Positions 19,773 through 28,386 are shown, counted from the first letter of the stretch. The stretch is 64,000 bases of DNA from Paenibacillus rigui (GCF_002234615.1 NZ_NMQW01000024.1:1-64000); one strand, 5' to 3'. Numbers and translations are program-made. Notes: a model not told the origin generated them from the sequence alone.

Positions 19773-20297
19773 CTATGAAATGCGTTTCACCGAAAGGAGC
19801 TCCTCCTGCGGCAGCGCCTGTGCCTTCTTGGATAACGACCATTTCAGGTCGCGGAATTCCTCCTTCTCCTCCTCCGTCATCGTACCGGCGCGCCCCTTGG
19901 CCAAAAAATCATAAAACTTCATCGGCAGGAAGTTATCCTTCAAAGCAACCTCGACCGACGATCCGTCGGCAGAGGATATGACGAACGCGTAGGACTGGGC
20001 GCGATGCGGATCGTATTGGGCGGCGGGATAGTCCACCTTGACCTCGTAGGCCCCGCGGGTAACGGCGCGCGTCACATATTCGAACGCATCGCGAAAGCCG
20101 GGTCCGGCATGTCCCGATACGATGCTGATTGCTTTCCGCTGCGGGGCTTCGCTGCCGAACAGCTCGGCAAAAGCGGCCTGCAAAGAACGGAAGCCTACCG
20201 CTACCGCCATTAGGGCTAACCCTCCGTGGTATTTGCGAATATCCTCAAAGCCAATCTCCAGACGATCTGTATCATCAAGCACATAAATAACTGACAT
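19773..20297 (-). CDS. FmdE-like domain protein, last gene of the ABC-transporter operon
   Basis: A 174-residue protein. The stretch KYHGGLALMAVAVGFRSLQ resembles the HGHLCPGLALG motif of the FmdE family (found with molybdenum formylmethanofuran dehydrogenase and many metal-linked operons). IVSGHAGPGFRDAF corresponds to the second family motif, and the C-terminal part (VEVALKDNFLPM) also fits. No cysteine is present, so the usual cysteine ligands are missing. The start codon overlaps the stop of the preceding gene (TAATG). A role in handling the imported ligand or metal is an inference from context; no function can be assigned. Confidence 0.65.
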   Translation of the reverse strand: MSVIYVLDDTDRLEIGFEDIRKYHGGLALMAVAVGFRSLQAAFAELFGSEAPQRKAISIVSGHAGPGFRDAFEYVTRAVTRGAYEVKVDYPAAQYDPHRAQSYAFVISSADGSSVEVALKDNFLPMKFYDFLAKGRAGTMTEEEKEEFRDLKWSLSKKAQALPQEELLSVKRIS

Positions 20298-20947
20298 TAA
20301 GATGCCTCCTTATCCTTATTCGTTTCTCCTTGCCTGCTTCTTGCGATATCTTCCTCAATCCAGGCGAGGTAGCCGTCGAGGAACGTTTCCGCCTTCGGAA
20401 TAAATCCCTGCCCCAGATGATAATCCGGGTCCAGCGTCGTCATATATAGATGGCCTCGATACGAAAGCCGGTCCACATAAATAATCGCCTCACCGATTTC
20501 ATTGACCAATATGCGCTCCACCCTGTCATGGGGCAAAAACACGCCGTGATAATGCCATTTGGCATCGTCTACGGTAATGCGCTGAAACAGCGGATGCTCC
20601 GGATCCACCGGATATAACGGCAGATCTGCCCCGGGGTTGACCCACCAATGAAAGTTGGTCGGGTAAAATTTCCACCGTACATGGGAAATCCACGACCGTT
20701 CGAAATCACCGAAGCTGATCAAATGCCCGCCGCCATGCAAATAGTCCTCGAATTTCCCGGCATGCTCAAGCAGGATATCTTGATTCAGACGGGTCGGAAC
20801 GACCACATAATCATAGCTTTGCAACTCGGTCTCATGCAGATCCATTACATAAATGATGTCGTCGAACCTGTTCTTGTACTTGCCGTTATTTCGGTTCAGA
20901 AAATAATGCTGATAGCTGATCCCGCTGTATAATATCGCGCTTCTCAT
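20297..20947 (-). CDS. ThuA/class-I-amidotransferase-like protein, copy 2
   Basis: A 216-residue cytoplasmic protein with no signal peptide. The pattern is that of a class I glutamine-amidotransferase-like (ThuA-type) fold: YDYVVVPTRLNQDILLEH (strand and helix), a Gly-rich turn LHGGGHLISFGDF where the nucleophile loop would be, and HPLFQRITVDDAKWHYHG. No catalytic Cys is visible in that loop. It is related in layout to the next gene upstream, suggesting duplication. Its ATGA start overlaps that gene's stop. It probably works with the transporter substrate, but this is inferred from the operon only. Confidence 0.6.
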   Translation of the reverse strand: MRSAILYSGISYQHYFLNRNNGKYKNRFDDIIYVMDLHETELQSYDYVVVPTRLNQDILLEHAGKFEDYLHGGGHLISFGDFERSWISHVRWKFYPTNFHWWVNPGADLPLYPVDPEHPLFQRITVDDAKWHYHGVFLPHDRVERILVNEIGEAIIYVDRLSYRGHLYMTTLDPDYHLGQGFIPKAETFLDGYLAWIEEDIARSRQGETNKDKEAS

Positions 20948-21567
20948 CTGCCCCTCCCCTTCCTCTCGGAATCAATCCACGCGACAAGCTGGAGCCCGAT
21001 CCTGCGTGCGGTCGTCGTGTCCGACAGCCCGTACCCCAGAAGATCCGTCCCCGCTCCAGCAAGAATTGTTCCGTTCGTCGTCAAGCGGTCAATATACACA
21101 ACCACTGCCCCGGCATTGTCCCTGAGTACGATCTCCGCCTGCTGCGGCGCCTCGAAATACCCGCGGGAGAAGAACCCCTTCACTCCCCGGCGGTAATTCA
21201 GATCATACTCGGTGACCCCTTGGAAAATAGGATGCTCTTCATGCGCCAGAACCGTCCTCTCTTGGATCCCCAAAGGGCTTTGCCGCCACAGCACACCCCC
21301 TGGAAGCCATGGGAGAAAAGGTTGGGCGAACGACACCAGAATACGGCCCGATGCCATAAATTCCGCAATGCGCTCTCTCCGCGGATACAGCCATTCTTCG
21401 TCGATATTGTTCGGAATGATCAGCGCCTCGTAAGGCTCCAGATCATACCGCTCCCATGCATAGAGCGGAATCCGCTCCATTCGGTCACGGAAAAACTCAT
21501 GTCTGTACACCCGGCCCGGGCCGTCCATATGAGAGTCAAGGTAAGCAATGTCTTTACGTTCCGTCAA
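20944..21567 (-). CDS. ThuA/class-I-amidotransferase-like protein, copy 1
   Basis: A 207-residue protein from TTG 21567 after AAGGAGTG. It shows the same layout as its downstream neighbour: EPYEALIIPNNIDEEWL, a turn with ASGRILVSFAQPF, HPIFQGVTEYDLNYRRGVKG and VVYIDRLTTNGTILAGAGTD. The shared YIDRL segment and HPxFQxxT motif show that the two are paralogues. No catalytic triad is obvious, so it may bind rather than cleave. It lies between the second ATPase and the FmdE-like gene. Confidence 0.6.
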   Translation of the reverse strand: MTERKDIAYLDSHMDGPGRVYRHEFFRDRMERIPLYAWERYDLEPYEALIIPNNIDEEWLYPRRERIAEFMASGRILVSFAQPFLPWLPGGVLWRQSPLGIQERTVLAHEEHPIFQGVTEYDLNYRRGVKGFFSRGYFEAPQQAEIVLRDNAGAVVVYIDRLTTNGTILAGAGTDLLGYGLSDTTTARRIGLQLVAWIDSERKGRGR

Positions 21568-21595
21568 CAGGCTTCACTCCTTACATCTGTCGTCC

Positions 21596-22354
21596 TCACT
21601 TCATCACACCCGGCTCTGCACTGTAATCACAAGCATCGAGCAGCCTTTTCGTATACAGCGCTTGGGGAGCGTTCAATATATCGGCGCAGGAGCCAGTCTC
21701 GACGATACGCCCGTCTTTCATAACCGCGAGACGGTCTGCGAATCCGTCGATCGTCTCCAACCGATGGGTGATGTACAGGAGCGATAACCGATGCTCCCGC
21801 TTCAACTCAAGCAGGAGCCTGAGCATTTCCCTCTCGGTAAGCGGATCGAGAGCCGATGTCATCTCATCCGCTATGAGGAGCTGCGGGGGCAAAGCCAGCG
21901 CTCTTGCAATGGCAACACGCTGTTTCTGCCCACCCGAGCATTCCGAGGTGCTCCGCAGCCCAAGCTCCCTGGGAAGACTCACCTGTTCAAGCAGCCGTGC
22001 GACCCGATGGTATGCGTCCTCTCTTGGCACTCTTTGCAGGATCAACGGCTCTGCGATGAGATCGCGAACCTTCCAGTAGGGATTTAACGAGCGGTCCGGA
22101 TTTTGGAAAATCATTTGCACCTGCTGCCAGTAATCCGGCTTCCGTTCTATCCGTTGCCCTTGCCAGTAAATCCGTCCGGCCGAGGGCCGCTGCAGGCCGA
22201 CAATCATTTCGGCCAAGGTGGACTTCCCCGAGCCGCTCTCCCCGACCAGCGCGAAGATTTCGTTGTCTGCAATCGTCAGGGAGACATCCTGTACCGCATA
22301 TCGTTGTTCCTTATTCCGATCGAACTTCTTGGACAATCCACTGACTTCAAGCAT
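21596..22354 (-). CDS. Oligopeptide/nickel-type ABC transporter ATPase (DppF/NikE-like)
   Basis: A 252-residue nucleotide-binding subunit with Walker A GESGSGKST, signature CSGGQKQR, Walker B LLIADEMTSALD and an H-loop in YITHRL. FQNPDRSLNPYWKV is typical of Dpp/Opp/Nik ATPases. It pairs with the ATPase half of the fusion protein encoded just upstream, whose stop codon it overlaps by 8 nt. It powers uptake across the membrane. Confidence 0.9.
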   Translation of the reverse strand: MLEVSGLSKKFDRNKEQRYAVQDVSLTIADNEIFALVGESGSGKSTLAEMIVGLQRPSAGRIYWQGQRIERKPDYWQQVQMIFQNPDRSLNPYWKVRDLIAEPLILQRVPREDAYHRVARLLEQVSLPRELGLRSTSECSGGQKQRVAIARALALPPQLLIADEMTSALDPLTEREMLRLLLELKREHRLSLLYITHRLETIDGFADRLAVMKDGRIVETGSCADILNAPQALYTKRLLDACDYSAEPGVMK

Positions 22355-24284
22355 CCATACGCCTCCTGTCCCGCCGTCTATAGGAGCCTAGCAGCTCCTT
22401 GCTGTATCCGTTTTGCGGAGCTGTCCGCCACCGCTGCTTGGACGTATGCTCAAGCAACCGTCCGTCTTTTAAGATCATGACCTCTTCAGCCGCATAAAGA
22501 GCTGCACCAATGTCATGCGTTATCAAAAGCAGTGTCATCCCGTGCTGCCTCACCTTGGAGACAAGCAGCTCCATGATCTCCTGCTTGACGATCGGGTCCA
22601 AGGCCCCCGTAGGCTCGTCGGCAATGAGCACTGACGGCTTATTGATCAGCGCGAGAGCAATAACGACGCGGCTCAGCATCCCGCCGCTTAATTCGTGCGG
22701 GTAGCAATCGAGTACCCGCTCCTCCAGCTGCACCTCCCGCAGCGCCTGGGCCGCGGCTTCCCTTCGCGCTCTCTTCGCTGAAGGGAAGCCCTTGGGCAGC
22801 ACCTCCTGAAGCTGCCGCCCAATGGTTAACAGCGGATTCAGGCTGAGGCGGGCATCCTGGAAGATGAACGCGGCATCCTGCCACCGCTTCATCCCAGGCC
22901 CGCCGCCGTACATCCGCCGGCCGCATACATAGGCGTCGCCCTGTACCGTGTGCTCAGGCTGCAGGCCGTACAGCGTGCGCGCCAGCGTCGTTTTGCCGGA
23001 GCCGGACTCGCCGACAACGGCCGTTATGCTGCCGGCAGCGAGGGCGAACGAGAGCGGGTGGAGGACGGCCTGCCCGTCATAGGCCACCCGCAAGCTGTCC
23101 GCGGCCACAGCAGCCCCCGGTGCAGAGGCGCGCGGCGCAGGTCCAGTCGGCGATGGGACAACCGCAGGGGCAGCGGATACCGGCACAGGAGCAGGGACTC
23201 CGGCCATTGTGTAGGGTGGCTCAGGCGCACCGGCGGCAGACGGAGCTACGGGTGGCTGAAGCCTACCATCGACAGCCAGAGTCTTGGGCGACTCTGGCGC
23301 ATCCGCGGCTGCCAGGGACGCGGGCGGTTCGGGAATCCCGGCGGAAGCTAGGGACGCGGGCGGTCCAGCCACATCGCCGACAGCCAGAGTGGCCAGCGGC
23401 TCTGCCGCACCGGCGGGGGCCAAGAAGGCTGACAGCTGCTCAGCCGGCCCTGTACCCAGCCGGGAGCTGAGCATGGACCAGCCCGCAGGCTTGCTCCGGC
23501 CGGCACCCTCGCCGAGCATCGCCAGGCTGACGGTTACCAGCAGCAGCGAAACGACCGGCGGAAGCACGGTCCACTGCCATGCGGCAGTCAGCCACGTTTC
23601 ATTTTGCTGAAACGCCTGCTCCAGCATTTTCCCCCATGTCGCATGGTTGGGGTCGCCAAGACCAAGGAACGATAAGCCGGCCTCCATAGCCACCGCTTGC
23701 CGGAACGACATCAGAAATTTCGTCCTCAGCAGCGGCATGATGAAAGGCAGCAAATGCCTGCGCAGAATATAACCGGGCTTGGCACGGTACAGCTGGGCCG
23801 CCTTGACGAACTCCCTTTCCCTCAGGGAGAGCACGGAGGCGCGAATCAGCCGCATATATCCCGGCCATGTCAGCAAGCCCAGCGTCAAAACCAGCTGCCC
23901 GATCCCTCCTCTAGTGAAGGCAATGACGATAAGGATGAGCAGCAGCGACGGAATCACCAGCAGCACATTCGCGGCGCCGTTGATGACCGGATCCAGCCGC
24001 TTCGAGTAGCCGGCAGCAAGCCCCAGTACACCGCTTAGCACCGTGCTCAGCACCGCGACCATAAGCCCTATGGCAAGTGTACTTCGTGCCCCATAGGCCA
24101 GTTGGCTGAACAGATCCTGGCCGAGCGAGTTCGTACCGAGCCAATGGATCGCCGTCGGCGGGGATAGCCGTTCGCCCTCAAAAGCAATCGGCCCGAACCG
24201 GGCTGCCATCGGACCCGCAACCGCAAACGCGAGGAAGAGAAGCAGCATGCCAAGACCAACAATTTGAACTCGTGTCCATTTCAT
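22347..24284 (-). CDS. Fused ABC permease (DppC-like) and ATPase (DppD-like)
   Basis: The start is ATG 24284 (AGGAGG six nt upstream, overlapping the previous stop as ATGA), giving 645 residues. Residues 1-265 are a DppC-type permease with about six membrane segments and the ATPase-contact loop EREFVKAAQLYRAKPGYI. A linker of about 140 residues, rich in Ala and Pro with repeated EPPASLA-like units, follows. The rest is an ATPase with Walker A GESGSGKTT, a variant signature LSGGMLSR, Walker B VLIADEPTGALD and LLLITHDI. Permease and ATPase are normally separate proteins in this family, so the fusion is unusual. The long reading upstream of 24284 is not part of the gene. Confidence 0.88.
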   Translation of the reverse strand: MKWTRVQIVGLGMLLLFLAFAVAGPMAARFGPIAFEGERLSPPTAIHWLGTNSLGQDLFSQLAYGARSTLAIGLMVAVLSTVLSGVLGLAAGYSKRLDPVINGAANVLLVIPSLLLILIVIAFTRGGIGQLVLTLGLLTWPGYMRLIRASVLSLREREFVKAAQLYRAKPGYILRRHLLPFIMPLLRTKFLMSFRQAVAMEAGLSFLGLGDPNHATWGKMLEQAFQQNETWLTAAWQWTVLPPVVSLLLVTVSLAMLGEGAGRSKPAGWSMLSSRLGTGPAEQLSAFLAPAGAAEPLATLAVGDVAGPPASLASAGIPEPPASLAAADAPESPKTLAVDGRLQPPVAPSAAGAPEPPYTMAGVPAPVPVSAAPAVVPSPTGPAPRASAPGAAVAADSLRVAYDGQAVLHPLSFALAAGSITAVVGESGSGKTTLARTLYGLQPEHTVQGDAYVCGRRMYGGGPGMKRWQDAAFIFQDARLSLNPLLTIGRQLQEVLPKGFPSAKRARREAAAQALREVQLEERVLDCYPHELSGGMLSRVVIALALINKPSVLIADEPTGALDPIVKQEIMELLVSKVRQHGMTLLLITHDIGAALYAAEEVMILKDGRLLEHTSKQRWRTAPQNGYSKELLGSYRRRDRRRMDA

Positions 24285-25318
24285 AACAGCCCTCCTCGCC
24301 CTTCTACGCCTTCCGCACGCCGCAGCATTGCCGGTCCGTCCCCGTTCCCTCTTCCTACCCTTGGATCCAACCGGGGGTAGATGGCATCCGCCATCATGTT
24401 CAACAGGAGCACGAATACGGTCATGACCAGAAACAAAGCATGAAGCAGCGGGTAATCGCGCGATAGTATCGCTTCCTGGAGCAGCCTCCCGATGCCCGGA
24501 TATGAGAACACGGTCTCTGCTAGCACCGAACCGGCCATAAGCCCGCCAATACGCAGTGTAATCATCGTTACAATGGGAAGCAGTGCATTGCGGGCAGCAT
24601 GCCGAAGCAGGATCGTCCGCCTGTTCAGCCCCTTGGCCCATGCGAACTCGACAAAAGGCTCCTGCAGCACACGGACAGCTTCATTGCGCATGAACAAATA
24701 CAAGCTCGCAACCTGAGCGGCGGTTAAGGTAAGGATCGGCAAGGTCGCATGCCGTAACACATCCCCTACGCGGTCCCACCACAAGTGCGACGGCAAGAAC
24801 GGAGTGCTGGCCCCGCCAAGCGGAAACCAGCTCCACTGCACAGAGAAGCCTATAAGCAGCAGCATGCCGATGAGGAATTCCGGAATAGCGCTCAGTCCGA
24901 CCATAGACAGCAGCAGGGCCCTGTCTGCCCGACCGGCATGCCGCCAGGCGGACATGAGTCCCGCGCCAAGACCGATGAGGATGGATAAGACGGCGGAGGA
25001 GCCGACAATAAGCAGCGTCCATGGAAGCCGGCCTTTAATCACCTCAAGAGCAGGAGATTTGTAAGTGATCGAGGGGCCGAAATCCAGGGTAACCAAGCCT
25101 TTTACGTAGTGCAGAAACTGCTGTCCCATCGGCTTATCCAACTGGTAGTAGCCTAGCAGAGCCGTCTTCTGCGCCTCGCTCATTAGAACGGCTCCGTTCT
25201 CTCCGCCCAAGATATAATCAATCGGTCCTCCAGGCAGAAGCCGCGGAAGGAAAAAGTTCAGTACGAGCACAAACAACAGTACATTGCCATAAGTTAGCGC
25301 CCGCTTATTTCCGGACAT
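24281..25318 (-). CDS. ABC transporter permease (DppB/NikB-like)
   Basis: About 345 residues from ATG 25318; a start at 25363 is also possible. Six membrane segments are seen, with the family features LPRLLPGGPIDYILG near the N-terminus and the EAA-type loop EFAWAKGLNRRTILLRHAARN that touches the ATPase. It forms the channel with the permease half of the fusion protein. The gene overlaps the binding-protein gene by about 14 nt and the fusion gene by 4 nt, so translation is coupled. Confidence 0.9.
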   Translation of the reverse strand: MSGNKRALTYGNVLLFVLVLNFFLPRLLPGGPIDYILGGENGAVLMSEAQKTALLGYYQLDKPMGQQFLHYVKGLVTLDFGPSITYKSPALEVIKGRLPWTLLIVGSSAVLSILIGLGAGLMSAWRHAGRADRALLLSMVGLSAIPEFLIGMLLLIGFSVQWSWFPLGGASTPFLPSHLWWDRVGDVLRHATLPILTLTAAQVASLYLFMRNEAVRVLQEPFVEFAWAKGLNRRTILLRHAARNALLPIVTMITLRIGGLMAGSVLAETVFSYPGIGRLLQEAILSRDYPLLHALFLVMTVFVLLLNMMADAIYPRLDPRVGRGNGDGPAMLRRAEGVEGRGGLL

Positions 25319-26936
25319 CGATAAAGGCCGCCTTGTTGTCCCATAAAGGAATGCCGTCCGCAATCCCGCCGAACGTATTGAACCAACCGTTAAAATCCGT
25401 CTTTTTGTACATCAAGTAAAACGGGCGGTGATACAGCACCAGTGTGGGCAGCTCCTCGGATAAAATCGACTGCATCTGGTACACCTCCGCTTTGCGCTTC
25501 GCCGGGTCCAGCTCGGACAGCTGCGCCTCGGCCAGCTGCTGAAATTGTGCATTAGCGAACGCCTTGCCTCTGGCCGCGAACGCATTGCTGGCCGCACCGG
25601 AGAACCACAGCCGCAAGAAATCGGGATCGCCGCTCAAGCCGATGTGCCCGGTAATCGCCATATCATATTTGTTTTCGCCCATGGCAGAAGTGAAGGTTGC
25701 CGTATCCACCTGCTGGATCTGAAGGGAAACACCTACCTTCTTCAGCATTTCCTGCATCATTTGCGCTTCCTTGGAGGTGGAGGAAACCATCATGTTAAGC
25801 TTAAGCGCCTCCCTTGTACCGCTCGCTTGCTTAACGTAGCCCAGATGGTCGAGCAGCTCCTCCGCTTTGGCGGTATTGTACGCATACTGCTGTACGTCCT
25901 TGTTATACCAAGCCGAATCCGGAGGAATCACCCCTGCGCTGCCCACCAGCGGCTCACCCCCGACAATTTTTTTCGCCATATCCTGGCGGTCCAGTGCATA
26001 GGCGATCGCTTGGCGGAGCCGCTTGTCCTTCAGCTGCGGATGCTCCGGGTTGAACACGACACGAACGGCGCTGCCGGTCTGCTCATTTTTCATCGTATCG
26101 AAGCCGTCCTTTTGAATCAGCTCGACCTCCGGATAGTTCAATGTCGTTCCGGCATTGATCTCGTTTTTCTGCAAAGAGAGCACCTTGTTCTGCACATCCA
26201 GGTAAGCGACATCCTTCACCTTCACTTGACCTTTGAAGTACTGCTCATTGGCCGCAAACAAATACTGTCCCGACTTCTCGTCATACGCCTTCAATGTAAA
26301 AGGACCTGTCCCGACGACAGCGCCCGGGTCACGGTAAGCCATCGGTTTATCGACCTTCTCCCAAATATGCTTGGGAATAATCGGCATAATGCCGACCAGG
26401 TCGCTCAAGAACGGAGCGTATTTGTTTTTCAGCTGGAAAACGACGGTCGTTTCGTTTAGTTTCTTCACGGATTCGATTTGACTGATATCGCCCGTCCAAG
26501 GGAACGGGTACTTTTTGTAATAATCGAACGTAAATACGACATCGTCCGCTGTAAATGCCGTGCCGTCGTGCCACTTCACACCTTGCTCCAGTTCAAACGT
26601 GTAGCTGAGACCGCTATCCGACTGCTTCCACGATTTCGCGAGCCACGGAATAACGCCCTTATCATCCTTCCATGTAAGCGTGTCGAACAGGAAGCTGTTA
26701 TGCAAGTAGCCCCCGGGCCCGGAGGAGCTGAAAGCAAATGGCGACGGATAACCGCTCTTCTGCCAGCCGATTCGGATCGAAGGCTTCTCCTGAGCGACGG
26801 TTGCTTTACTTTCCGCTGCCGGCGCCTTTTCCTTGCTCGCATCCGTTGATGACAGAGAGCTTGCAGAGCTGCAGCCGGATAAGATAACGATAGAACTTAA
26901 CAATACGGCCAACGACCGTCTGGATCGGGATAGCAT
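25305..26936 (-). CDS. Solute-binding lipoprotein of an oligopeptide/nickel-type ABC transporter (SBP family 5)
   Basis: A 543-residue lipoprotein. The signal peptide ends in a lipobox (ILSGCSS), then a Ser/Ala/Lys-rich linker. The family 5 signature is clear: YTFELEQGVKWHDGTAFTAD, VVGTGPFTL, and RQAIAYALDRQDMAKKIV. It captures substrate outside the membrane for the downstream permeases. It is the first gene of the seven-gene operon. A Fur-type box overlies its promoter, so I infer a metal-chelate, siderophore-like or nickel/iron-linked substrate rather than ordinary peptides. Confidence 0.9.
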   Translation of the reverse strand: MLSRSRRSLAVLLSSIVILSGCSSASSLSSTDASKEKAPAAESKATVAQEKPSIRIGWQKSGYPSPFAFSSSGPGGYLHNSFLFDTLTWKDDKGVIPWLAKSWKQSDSGLSYTFELEQGVKWHDGTAFTADDVVFTFDYYKKYPFPWTGDISQIESVKKLNETTVVFQLKNKYAPFLSDLVGIMPIIPKHIWEKVDKPMAYRDPGAVVGTGPFTLKAYDEKSGQYLFAANEQYFKGQVKVKDVAYLDVQNKVLSLQKNEINAGTTLNYPEVELIQKDGFDTMKNEQTGSAVRVVFNPEHPQLKDKRLRQAIAYALDRQDMAKKIVGGEPLVGSAGVIPPDSAWYNKDVQQYAYNTAKAEELLDHLGYVKQASGTREALKLNMMVSSTSKEAQMMQEMLKKVGVSLQIQQVDTATFTSAMGENKYDMAITGHIGLSGDPDFLRLWFSGAASNAFAARGKAFANAQFQQLAEAQLSELDPAKRKAEVYQMQSILSEELPTLVLYHRPFYLMYKKTDFNGWFNTFGGIADGIPLWDNKAAFIDVRK

Positions 26937-26991
26937 GAAAAACCACTCCTATGTAAGATTTACAGTGATAATGTCCGGATATCTAAAAGTG

Positions 26992-27020
26992 ATCATAATA
27001 CTAGTGAGAATAATTATCAA
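26992..27020 (-). promoter_or_regulatory. Promoter of the ABC operon with Fur-type box
   Basis: TTGATA (27015-27020) and TATGAT (26992-26997), 17 nt apart, lead to the binding-protein gene. TGAGAAT-A-ATTATCA at 27005-27019, a 7-1-7 inverted repeat with one mismatch, overlaps the -35 element, as expected for Fur repression. Confidence 0.75.
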
Positions 27021-27066
27021 TATCAATTAGATGGCCTAAAAATGAAAAATTCGCTTATTACCCTGG

Positions 27067-27080
27067 TGATAGCGCTATCA
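27067..27080. promoter_or_regulatory. Perfect 14-bp palindrome fitting the cre (CcpA) consensus
   Basis: TGATAGCGCTATCA lies between the two divergent promoters and fits every fixed position of TGWNANCGNTNWCA. It may be a CcpA site, or an operator for the LysR protein or another metal regulator. Confidence 0.55.
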
Positions 27081-27143
27081 TTTTAATTTTTAATAATGTT
27101 ATTACCATCTTGAATAAGCAGAATTCGCTTGTTTTATATGATA

Positions 27144-27172
27144 TTGATAATCATTATCATTTAAGGTATAAT
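27144..27172 (+). promoter_or_regulatory. Promoter of the LysR gene with perfect Fur-type box
   Basis: TTGATA and TATAAT are 17 nt apart. TGATAAT-C-ATTATCA (27145-27159), a perfect 7-1-7 inverted repeat, covers the -35 element. Confidence 0.8.
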
Positions 27173-27208
27173 TTTATTCAGAATCGCATCTTGGAGGAGA
27201 TCCAATCC

Positions 27209-28132
27209 GTGAAAATGTTTGAGAAGCTGGAAACGTTTCTAATCCTCGCCGCCTGCGGTTCTTTCACTGAGACAGCCCGGCAGCTGTTCTGCTCACAGCC
27301 AACCATCAGCAATCACATCCAGCAGCTGGAGGAAATGCTTGGTACGAAGCTTTTTGAGCGTTCGGGCAAGTCGGTCGAGCTAACCCTGCAGGGGAAAATC
27401 TTTTATGAATACGCTCAAAAAATAACCCGGCTCTTCGACGAAGCCGCCGCTGCGATAAAACAGGCCGCCCCGCCCAAAACGATACTCTCCGTCTATGCCA
27501 GCAATTATATGGGCGTCTATGTTGTACCCGAATGGCTGCGCCAATATCATGAGAGCTACCCTGCCCAGCAGTTCGAGCTGCATACGTACGGCTATGATGC
27601 GCTGCATCAGTTATTGAAACAGGATAAAATCCATTCTGCCTTCATGCCGCTATACGAGAATGATCCGTACATTCAGTCGGAGTTTTACCGTACTGTGCTT
27701 TTCGAGGATCAGTTTCTTCTGGTCTTCCCGAGCGGCCATCCATGGACCGACAGAAAGCTGCTGTACACCCGCGATTTGAACCATACGACGCTGCTGCTGC
27801 CCCAAAGCCGTTTGCTGCAGAGCTGCATTGTTTCCCCTCTCCAATCGGCACGAATTCAATTGACGACCGTAGCCATGAGTAATTTCGAGGTGATCAAGGA
27901 AGCCGTCAAATCCGGGTTGGGCATTGCCTTCCTTCCCTATTACGCCGTCCGGGAGCAAATCAGCAAAGGGGAGTTGAGAACCATTCCGGTTTGCGGGCTT
28001 CACATCAGCCGAAAGAACGGCTTTATTCACCGGAAAAGCTCTTGTCTTACCCCGGCGGAGCAGGCCTTCTTCAGCTGTATTCAGCATGGAGCCGACCCCG
28101 ATAACGGGCGGATCGAGCTGGCGAATCCATAG
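27209..28132 (+). CDS. LysR-family transcriptional regulator divergent from the ABC operon
   Basis: A 307-residue protein from GTG 27209 (GGAGGAG nine nt upstream; an ATG two codons later is also possible). The N-terminal helix-turn-helix is clear (LETFLILAACGSFTETARQL and SQPTISNHIQQLEEMLG). The effector domain follows from about residue 90, with VPEWLRQYHE and a C-terminal SGLGIAFLPYYAV. Divergent LysR genes usually control their neighbour, so it likely regulates the binding-protein operon. Its own promoter carries a Fur-type box, putting it under metal control too. The ligand is unknown. Confidence 0.9.
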   Translation: MKMFEKLETFLILAACGSFTETARQLFCSQPTISNHIQQLEEMLGTKLFERSGKSVELTLQGKIFYEYAQKITRLFDEAAAAIKQAAPPKTILSVYASNYMGVYVVPEWLRQYHESYPAQQFELHTYGYDALHQLLKQDKIHSAFMPLYENDPYIQSEFYRTVLFEDQFLLVFPSGHPWTDRKLLYTRDLNHTTLLLPQSRLLQSCIVSPLQSARIQLTTVAMSNFEVIKEAVKSGLGIAFLPYYAVREQISKGELRTIPVCGLHISRKNGFIHRKSSCLTPAEQAFFSCIQHGADPDNGRIELANP

Positions 28133-28208
28133 TTTTTCGCAAGAGGGTTGATTTTTCTTCCCGCGTATCATATAATAACTCTTGCTTCGCATTTTTCGTA
28201 CACGCTGT

Positions 28209-28280
28209 GCGCCCGTGGTCCAATGGATATGACGTAGGCCTCCGGAGCCTGAGATTAAGGTTCGATTCCTTACGGGCGCG
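28209..28280 (+). tRNA. tRNA-Arg (CCG)
   Basis: Seven-base acceptor arms GCGCCCG and CGGGCGC, anticodon loop CTCCGGA with anticodon CCG, and T-loop GGTTCGATTCC. No CCA is encoded. The gene lies between the LysR gene and a terminator. Confidence 0.95.
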
Positions 28281-28302
28281 TAATATGGTACTACCATGAA
28301 AG

Positions 28303-28359
28303 AACCTTTGATTCTTGCATCGTTGTCCTTGGGCAATGAACCTGATCAAAGGTTTTTTT
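28303..28359 (+). terminator. Terminator after tRNA-Arg
   Basis: AACCTTTGAT and ATCAAAGGTT form a 10-bp stem with a long loop, followed by seven T residues. It lies 23 nt past the tRNA and just before the clpP promoter. Confidence 0.8.
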
Positions 28360-28369
28360 GTGCCTCTTG

Positions 28370-28386
28370 TTTGACCTTTCTTGACC
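28370..28386 (+). promoter_or_regulatory. CtsR-type heat-shock operator of clpP
   Basis: On the minus strand it reads GGTCAAG-AAA-GGTCAAA, one base off the CtsR heptad repeat (R-GTCAAA-NAN-R-GTCAAA). It covers the -35 element of clpP. Confidence 0.8.

Noticed and set aside
24285-24641. N-terminal extension of the fused permease-ATPase
   Set aside because: The added 119 residues are a shadow of the upstream permease gene, and a good ribosome-binding site precedes ATG 24284.
27110-27208. Longer start for the LysR gene
   Set aside because: The added residues cover the promoter and Fur-type box, and the strong ribosome-binding site belongs to GTG 27209.
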